Assembly (NCBI GenBank): GCA_017451295.1
Contig: JAFSPW010000053.1
Location: 1 to 44,989, forward strand
Direction of reading: 5' to 3'
DNA from: Clostridia bacterium
GTDB taxonomy: Bacteria > Bacillota > Clostridia > Christensenellales > CAG-138
DNA length: 44,989 nucleotides
Of the stretch, positions 39,913 through 44,989 are shown piece by piece. The notes beneath the pieces are model-generated. The model made no database searches and was not told the origin of the DNA. It saw only the letters and a list, made by a program, of their open reading frames with translations. The stretch's first letter is position 1. Each line of letters opens with the position of its first letter. Made by a program: the position numbers and the translations under genes.

Positions 39913-41687
39913 AAAAAGCTATCAAAACCCTGGTGATTTTGGGCACCGTGGCGGCGGTGGCCGCCGTGGGTGTCTTTGGCTACAGCCAGTACGCCCGGCG
40001 GCGCCCGGCCAAGGTGGTGTCCGCCGAGAACTGGCTCATGCAGTATGCCCCCAACCAGACCTATATGGGCGGGAGCGTGGTCTCTGAGGAGAGCATGATT
40101 GTCTATGCGGAGGCGGAGCGCCCCGTGCTGGAGATTCTGGCCCGGCAGGGGCAGAGCATCCATGTGGGGGACCCGGTACTGCGGTTTGATTCCACCAAGG
40201 ACGAGCTGACCCTCAGCGAAAAGCTGCTGGAGAGGCAGAAGCTATACGATAGCCTCCAGCTACAGTATAAGGAATACCAGCGCTACGCCTATACGCCCTA
40301 TGAGCGGGGCATCCCCACCGCCACGCCCACGGCGGCGATCGCCGCTTTGGCAAGGGGGATGGAGGTGAAGCGGCTCGCTGCTCACCTCGGGAGCATGAGC
40401 AACCTGGGGGGCAGCGGCACCGTCAGCGACCCCTATGCCTACAGCCTCGATGGCCAGCCCATTCCCCAAACCCTGATCGCCTCCCTGCAGCAGGCGGCCC
40501 AGGGCCACAGCCCCATCTATGCCCGCTTTGAGGGGAGCTTTGGCACCGTGTATTTGACGGCGGAAACAGACGGCAGCACCCACTTTGCCGTCAGCACGTT
40601 AAGTAGCGGCCACAGCGGCACCGCCAGCTTGAGCGATACCAGCCGCGAGGGCCGGGGCACCCTCCAGGAGCCCTATACCTTTGCCTATACCCCGGGCCAG
40701 GAGGTGACCGCGAGCTTCCTTTCCCGCTATGCCCAGGAGGCACGGCTCGCGGGCAGCTATATCCATGTGCAGCTGCTGGCCCCCTACCTCAGGGTGGATG
40801 TGACCTTCACCACCGAGGGAAGCTACCTTATTTACCCCGCGTATGTGGAGCCCACGCCCACGCCCTCCTTCACCCCCACGCCGACCCCTACCCCCAGTCC
40901 CACGCCGACCCCCACCCCCACGGCAACCCCGGAGGGCTGGGAGGACGAGCCCATCGTGACCCCCCCGAGAGGCGGCGGCATGAGCCGGGCGGAACGGGAG
41001 GCCTATCTAAAGGAGCTCTCGGCGGATATTCGGGACAACGAGGTAAAGTATCGGCAGCTGAGCCTGGACATCCAGAAGCTCCAAACCCTCAGCGGCGGCA
41101 TGGTCTACAGCACCGTGGAGGGCACCGTGTCTCTGGTGGACGGGGAGGCGGCCAACGGTCAGCCGTTGGTGGAGATTAAGGGCGGCAGCGGCCTTGCCGT
41201 CACGTGCATGATTGGGGAGATGGATTTGGGCACCTACCCCGTGGGGACGCAGCTTTCCGGCTTCTCCTACGAGGCCGGGGAACAGATTTCCGCCACCGTC
41301 CGCTATGTCAGCCCCATGCCCATCACCGACAGCTATTCTAACGGCGGCAACCCCAACTCCTCCGGGTATCTGATGCAGCTGACCGTGGAGGAAGGGGTGC
41401 AGCTGCCCATCGGCAGCTACGTGGAGTTCACGGGCCGGGACACCCTGACGGGCACGGGACAGGTGTACCTCTTTGAAGCCTTCGTCCGGGAGATAGAGGG
41501 CCAGGACTATATCTTCGTAGTGGAGGACGGGGTCCTGCGGCAAAAGCCGGTCCACACCGGCCGCCGGGTCTATGAGTATCGGGAGCTGTTCGGCGTGACC
41601 TTGACCCCGGAGGACTACATCGCCTTCCCCTACGGCAAGAACGTGCGGGACGGCGCACCCATTGAAATCACGGAAGATATATGGTAA
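39909..41687 (+). CDS. Second HlyD-like adaptor with inserted domain
   Basis: This 592-residue protein has an N-terminal anchor (about 7-26), a first barrel/lipoyl half (about 38-110) and a matching second half (about 395-480, with Gly-Thr-Val-Ser-Leu-Val-Asp-Gly-Glu). Where other adaptors have a coiled-coil hairpin, it carries an insertion of about 200 residues (130-312) with repeated short beta elements, then a Thr-Pro-rich linker (about 315-343) and a charged helix. The C-terminal beta domain resembles the membrane-proximal part of adaptors. A second adaptor in one locus is unusual; the inserted domain may contact the cell wall or another partner. It overlaps the ATPase stop. Confidence 0.75.
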   Translation: MKKAIKTLVILGTVAAVAAVGVFGYSQYARRRPAKVVSAENWLMQYAPNQTYMGGSVVSEESMIVYAEAERPVLEILARQGQSIHVGDPVLRFDSTKDELTLSEKLLERQKLYDSLQLQYKEYQRYAYTPYERGIPTATPTAAIAALARGMEVKRLAAHLGSMSNLGGSGTVSDPYAYSLDGQPIPQTLIASLQQAAQGHSPIYARFEGSFGTVYLTAETDGSTHFAVSTLSSGHSGTASLSDTSREGRGTLQEPYTFAYTPGQEVTASFLSRYAQEARLAGSYIHVQLLAPYLRVDVTFTTEGSYLIYPAYVEPTPTPSFTPTPTPTPSPTPTPTPTATPEGWEDEPIVTPPRGGGMSRAEREAYLKELSADIRDNEVKYRQLSLDIQKLQTLSGGMVYSTVEGTVSLVDGEAANGQPLVEIKGGSGLAVTCMIGEMDLGTYPVGTQLSGFSYEAGEQISATVRYVSPMPITDSYSNGGNPNSSGYLMQLTVEEGVQLPIGSYVEFTGRDTLTGTGQVYLFEAFVREIEGQDYIFVVEDGVLRQKPVHTGRRVYEYRELFGVTLTPEDYIAFPYGKNVRDGAPIEITEDIW

Positions 41688-41952
41688 ATGCCGCCGAAAA
41701 CAGGTTTTTAGGCGGGTGCAGCTGCGGCTGGGGTTGCAGCATCGCCTGAACCCCTGGGGGGTTCCGGGCGGCGATGGCTGCAAGGTGTAAAATCCACCGC
41801 ACATGTCGCTGGATTTTACGGATTGACAGCTGCCCGTTCTTCCGGCGCATATGGCCAGCGGGCGGCTACACCGCCCTTGCATAGCCCGGCAGAAGGGGTC
41901 TAAAAGACTTCTTGACATCATCACGACACCAACAGAAAGGCATTGAAGTAGT
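41688..41952. other. Structured gap between adaptor 2 and permease
   Basis: This 265-base gap has no gene. Two compact stem-loops occur. The first has GCAGCATCGCC (41736-41746) pairing with GGCGATGGCTGC (41770-41781) around an inner GAACCCC-TGG-GGGGTTC hairpin. The second is GTAAAATCCA (41787-41796) with TGGATTTTAC (41810-41819). Neither is followed by a T-run. Two TTGACA hexamers (41823 and 41912) lack good -10 boxes. The structures could be a transcript-processing or attenuation site inside the operon. Confidence 0.55.
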
Positions 41953-43203
41953 ATGCTGGAAAACATTCGGGAGGCCTTTGACGGCATCTGGTCCCATAAG
42001 CTCAGGAGTGCGCTCACCATGCTGGGCATCATCATCGGCATCGCTTCCATCATCGCCATCTCCTCCACCATCATGGGCACCAACGAGCAGATTAAGCAGA
42101 ACCTGGTGGGGGCGGGGAACAACACCGTGGAAGTGACCCTCTATCAGGGGGACTATCCCCTGGATTCCTCCTATCAGCAGGTGCCGGAGTATGTGACGGT
42201 GCTCACGGGGGACATTCTGCCCGACATCACCGCCATCGACGAGGTGGAGGATGCCTCCCTCTACTACCGCCGGGATGCCTATGAGATGGTGTGGAACGGG
42301 GCGGAGCGACTGAACCAGGGCACCATCTACGGGGTGGACGACAGGTTTATGGCCGTCAACGGCTATGTGCTTCGAAGCGGCCGGGGCTTCTTGCCGGAGG
42401 ACTTCTCCGCTTGCAAAAAGGTGGCCCTTATCGACCGGGCCGTGTCCGAAACCCTGTTCCTGGGGGAAAGCCCCGTGAACAAAACCGTCGAGATCAGCGG
42501 CGAACCCTATGTGGTGATTGGGGAATTTACCCAGAGCAGCGCCTTCACCCCCACCATCACCTCCATCAACGATTACTTCACCTATACGGACCACTCCGGC
42601 GGCAAGGTGCTCATTCCCGGCACCACCTGGCCCACCCTCTTTGCCTATGACCAGCCGGCGAGCGTCATGGTCCGCGCCGGGAGCACCGACGAGATGACCG
42701 AGGCCGGCAAGCAGACCGCCGCCATCCTAAACAGCACCCTCACCGGCAGCGGCGACGTGCAGTATAAGAGCAAGGACCTCCTCGAGCAGGCCAAGAAGCT
42801 GCAGGAGCTCAGCTCCGCCACCAACCGGCAGCTCATCTGGATTGCGAGCATCTCCCTGCTGGTGGGCGGCATCGGGGTCATGAACATCATGCTGGTGTCC
42901 GTCACGGAGCGCACCGGGGAGATTGGCCTAAAGAAAGCCCTGGGCGCGCCCAAGGGCCGCATCTCCGGCCAGTTCTTAACGGAGGCCGGGGTGCTGACCG
43001 CCATCGGCGGCATACTGGGCATTTTGGTCGGCGTGGGTCTTGCGTATGTGGTTTCCCGGGTGTCCGGAGTGCCCATCTTCATCAGCTGGTACATCGTGGC
43101 GGCCACGGTGGTCTTCTCCGTGGTGGTAGGCCTGTTCTTCGGGGCCGTGCCGGCGGTCCAGGCCGCCCGCCTGAACCCCATCGACGCCCTGCGGCGGGAA
43201 TGA
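41953..43203 (+). CDS. MacB-like permease (FtsX family)
   Basis: The 416-residue product has one N-terminal membrane helix (about 20-42), a large extracytoplasmic MacB periplasmic-core-like domain (about 45-285), and three C-terminal helices of the FtsX domain. A Ser-Val-Thr-Glu-Arg-Thr-Gly-Glu-Ile-Gly-Leu-Lys-Lys-Ala-Leu-Gly-Ala element lies near residue 317, and Ala-Ala-Arg-Leu-Asn-Pro-Ile-Asp-Ala-Leu-Arg at the end. It is the channel partner of the ATPase at 39235. A suboptimal AAAGG lies 12 bases before the ATG. The gap upstream separates it from the rest, which is unusual for this transporter type. Confidence 0.92.
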   Translation: MLENIREAFDGIWSHKLRSALTMLGIIIGIASIIAISSTIMGTNEQIKQNLVGAGNNTVEVTLYQGDYPLDSSYQQVPEYVTVLTGDILPDITAIDEVEDASLYYRRDAYEMVWNGAERLNQGTIYGVDDRFMAVNGYVLRSGRGFLPEDFSACKKVALIDRAVSETLFLGESPVNKTVEISGEPYVVIGEFTQSSAFTPTITSINDYFTYTDHSGGKVLIPGTTWPTLFAYDQPASVMVRAGSTDEMTEAGKQTAAILNSTLTGSGDVQYKSKDLLEQAKKLQELSSATNRQLIWIASISLLVGGIGVMNIMLVSVTERTGEIGLKKALGAPKGRISGQFLTEAGVLTAIGGILGILVGVGLAYVVSRVSGVPIFISWYIVAATVVFSVVVGLFFGAVPAVQAARLNPIDALRRE

Positions 43204-43221
43204 GGGAATGAGGCCCGATAA

Positions 43222-43250
43222 TTGACAGACGGGGCAGATTGTGATATATA
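43222..43250 (+). promoter_or_regulatory. Sigma-A promoter of the SH3b lipoprotein
   Basis: TTGACA (43222-43227), a 17-base spacer and TATATA (43245-43250), with TGA in the extended position. The gene is thus independent of the efflux locus. Confidence 0.85.
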
Positions 43251-43294
43251 AAAGATTAAGAATTTGTGAACTTTCAGGTCTTGGAGGAAGAAAC

Positions 43295-44767
43295 ATGAAG
43301 ATAAAATATCTCTGGCTGCCGCTCATATTGGCCCTTGCGCTTATGGGCTGCAAAAAGGACGACCCCAGCGTGCTGCATCTACCGGAGGATACGGCGGTGC
43401 CCCAGGGCACGGAGGTGACGCCGGCGCCGCTGACCCCCGCCGGGGATCGGGTGTGCACCGTGGGCCAGGAGACCCTGCCCGAGAGCCAGGTCTTTTCCCT
43501 GACGGTGAACGAGGTCACCTTCGACCCCCAGAACGGCCTAGTGGTAAAGCTGAGCTTTACCAACAAGTCCCAGGACAGAACCTTCACCATCAGCCTCGAT
43601 CAGCTGGCGGTGAACGGCTATATGCAGTCCGCCCCCTTTGCGGCCTCCGTGCCGCCCACGCTTTCCGGCAGCGGGGAGCTGCGGGTGCCGGTGGAGAACC
43701 TGCGGACCGCCGGCATCTCCACCGTGGACGAGCTGGTGCTCTATCCCCTGGTCTATGACGAGAACGTGCCCCAGGGGCAGGGGGATGCCGTGGACGGTGC
43801 GTTCAGCTTCTATCCCACGGGGAAGACCGCCCAGACCGTGGCCTATCCCGTGCGGCAGATTTCCACCAGCGAGCAGACCGTTGTGGACAACAGCTTCGGC
43901 GCCGTGATTCTGTTGGGGGTGGAGCAGGATGCCCAGGGCCAGCAGGTCCTGCGGGCGTATCTGGAGAACCGGACGGACCGGTTCATCAGCTTCGAGTTTG
44001 AAAACGTTTCCATCAACGGGGAGGCCGAGGCCCAGTCCTGGTCGAAGGCCCTGGCGGGAGGCAAGCGGGCCTATGCCGCCTTCGCCCTGCCCCTGGGGCA
44101 GATTAGCACCATCACCTTCAACCTCGTTGCCGTGCCTCTGCCCTATGCGGAGGGGACAGAGCCCCTTATCCAGCAGGCCGGCTCCTATGTCGTGAGCGCC
44201 GCCGCCGCCACCCCGGCAGCTGAAGGCGGGGAGGGCGTCTTAGCCGTCACCCCCACGCCCACGGCGGGGACGCAAATCTATACCAAGCCCACCAAGGAGC
44301 AGACCAAGAACGCCAAGAAGGGGTATTTGGCCAAGGACAAGGTGAACCTTCGCTCCGGCCCCGGCACCTCCTATAAGATTGTGCAGGAGGATGTGCCGGA
44401 GTACACCTCTTTGACCCTGTACGAGCTGCAAGACGGCTGGTGGTTCCTAAAGTGCGGCAGCAAGTACGGCTATATCCGCCAGGATATGGTGGCCCAGGGC
44501 ACCGCCCCCAAGGCGCCGGAGGGCGGCTCCTCCGATTCCTCCACCTATGAGGGCACCGTGAACACCCAGTCCGTGGCCGCCCTTCGCAAGGAGGCGGATA
44601 CGGACTCCAAGTGCCTCAAGGAGCTGAAAAACGAAACCAAGCTCACCGTCTACTATAAGACTAAGGGCGACGACGGCAAGACCTGGTACTATGTGTCCGA
44701 CGGGAAGCAGAAGGGCTTCATCCGCTCCGACCTCATCAAGACCAGCAAAAACGTGCCTTCCAAGTAA
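43295..44767 (+). CDS. Lipoprotein with two SH3b domains
   Basis: The start at 43295 has GGAGGA (43283-43288) 6 bases upstream; an upstream in-frame extension would begin inside the promoter. The 490-residue product has a lipoprotein signal (Ala-Leu-Met-Gly-Cys, Cys at about 19). A beta-rich middle (about 55-300) has two similar halves, each with an Asn-Lys-Ser/Asn-Arg-Thr-like motif as in domains that modulate surface proteins. A short Thr-Pro linker leads to two SH3b repeats (about 348-405 and 420-485). The first carries the typical Val-Asn-Leu-Arg-Ser-Gly-Pro-Gly-Thr-Ser-Tyr. SH3b domains usually bind peptidoglycan. No enzyme domain is visible. Confidence 0.85.
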   Translation: MKIKYLWLPLILALALMGCKKDDPSVLHLPEDTAVPQGTEVTPAPLTPAGDRVCTVGQETLPESQVFSLTVNEVTFDPQNGLVVKLSFTNKSQDRTFTISLDQLAVNGYMQSAPFAASVPPTLSGSGELRVPVENLRTAGISTVDELVLYPLVYDENVPQGQGDAVDGAFSFYPTGKTAQTVAYPVRQISTSEQTVVDNSFGAVILLGVEQDAQGQQVLRAYLENRTDRFISFEFENVSINGEAEAQSWSKALAGGKRAYAAFALPLGQISTITFNLVAVPLPYAEGTEPLIQQAGSYVVSAAAATPAAEGGEGVLAVTPTPTAGTQIYTKPTKEQTKNAKKGYLAKDKVNLRSGPGTSYKIVQEDVPEYTSLTLYELQDGWWFLKCGSKYGYIRQDMVAQGTAPKAPEGGSSDSSTYEGTVNTQSVAALRKEADTDSKCLKELKNETKLTVYYKTKGDDGKTWYYVSDGKQKGFIRSDLIKTSKNVPSK

Positions 44768-44773
44768 TATGCG

Positions 44774-44791
44774 GCCCCCGTGTGAGGGGGC
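44774..44791. repeat. GCCCCC-GTGTGA-GGGGGC hairpin
   Basis: Third occurrence of this hairpin (with 226-245 and 30758-30775), directly after the SH3b lipoprotein stop and before its terminator. Confidence 0.8.
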
Positions 44792-44793
44792 AT

Positions 44794-44820
44794 AAATGGG
44801 CGGCTTCGGCCGCCCATTTT
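44794..44820 (+). terminator. Terminator with UUCG tetraloop
   Basis: AAATGGGCGGC (44794-44804), TTCG loop, GCCGCCCATTT (44809-44819), then T. A perfect 11-base-pair stem closed by a stable UUCG loop. Confidence 0.85.
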
Positions 44821-44983
44821 CGATATACATCCTGCCGGATGTTCGATATGCCCATTTAGGGCTCGATATATCTTCGATTCGATATGTCTGCGGACAAGAA
44901 GGGATGTATATCATATCGAATGCCCTTAGGGCATATATCGAATTTGCGAAGCAAATATATCGAAGGGCCTCGCCCTATCTCGA
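44820..44983. repeat. Mini-hairpin array, linker TCGATAT / ATATCGA
   Basis: Linker TCGATAT stands at 44820, 44843, 44863 and 44879. It separates ACATCC-TGCC-GGATGT, GCCC-ATTTA-GGGC and ATC-TTC-GAT, and is followed by GTC-TGCG-GAC. After a central unpaired segment (44896-44912) the linker reappears inverted as ATATCGA at 44913, 44935 and 44957, and as ATCTCGA at 44977. These separate ATGCCC-TTA-GGGCAT, ATTTGC-GAA-GCAAAT and AGGGC-CTC-GCCCT. Every unit has a different stem with fully complementary arms. The array may continue beyond the window. Confidence 0.9.
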
Positions 44984-44989
44984 CAACCC

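Noticed and set aside
41823..41917. Two promoters before the permease (TTGACA at 41823 and 41912)
   Set aside because: Neither has a convincing -10 at the right spacing.
44820..44983. CRISPR array
   Set aside because: The constant element is only 7 bases and the variable parts are self-complementary and 9-17 bases, unlike repeats and spacers; no cas gene is present.

Overview
The window looks like a chromosomal segment of a GC-rich (visually about 60 percent) Firmicute, most likely a gut Clostridia member of the Oscillospirales/Eubacteriales type. The basis is strong AGGAGG ribosome binding sites, classical TTGACA/TATAAT promoters, lipoproteins and surface proteins with Thr-Pro/Ala-Thr-Pro linkers, and a Firmicute-style gene set. 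No rRNA, tRNA or CRISPR array was found. The genus cannot be fixed from sequence alone.

Layout. 1-250 is an array of mini-hairpins joined by a conserved linker (AATTCAT, switching to its reverse complement). 328-8405 is an intact, tightly packed phage head and DNA-packaging module: small and large terminase, portal, putative scaffold, N4-gp56-type capsid, connector, propeller-like protein and three small or unknown proteins. It ends in a terminator, with no tail tape measure, lysis, integrase or replication gene in view. 8546-12283 is a secreted protein of about 1245 residues with its own promoter, three near-identical beta-rich modules separated by long Ala-Thr-Pro linkers, and three C-terminal Ig-like repeats. 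12420-19113 holds housekeeping genes mnmG-rsmG and pth-mfd. 19109-19234 carries a promoter and a multi-branched leader RNA candidate ahead of a foldase lipoprotein, an acyltransferase-like protein and a PAP2 phosphatase (to 22094).

22095-22408 and 30753-31288 are intergenic mosaics of interspersed hairpin repeats. Between them lie metK and a glycosyltransferase operon on the minus strand, and on the plus strand a four-gene envelope operon (acyltransferase with zinc ribbon, carboxylesterase, secreted Ig/zinc-ribbon protein, TrkA-C membrane protein). 31289-36192 (minus) is birA, an Ig-like surface protein and a copper P-type ATPase, divergent from bioY. 36947-43203 is a MacAB-type efflux locus: lipoprotein, Met-rich adaptor, ATPase, a second unusual adaptor, a structured gap, then an FtsX-like permease. 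43295-44767 is an SH3b lipoprotein ending in a UUCG-loop terminator, followed to the window end by a second mini-hairpin array (linker TCGATAT, then ATATCGA).

The genes mostly concern the cell envelope: lipid acylation and glycosylation, secreted and anchored surface proteins, protein folding outside the membrane, metal and drug export. The most unusual material is non-coding. The two terminal arrays use different linkers but share one grammar: short conserved linker, variable self-complementary stem, and a switch of linker orientation midway. The internal repeats also keep flanks while exchanging whole palindromes. The next most notable items are the leader RNA candidate at 19124-19210 and the isolated phage head module.
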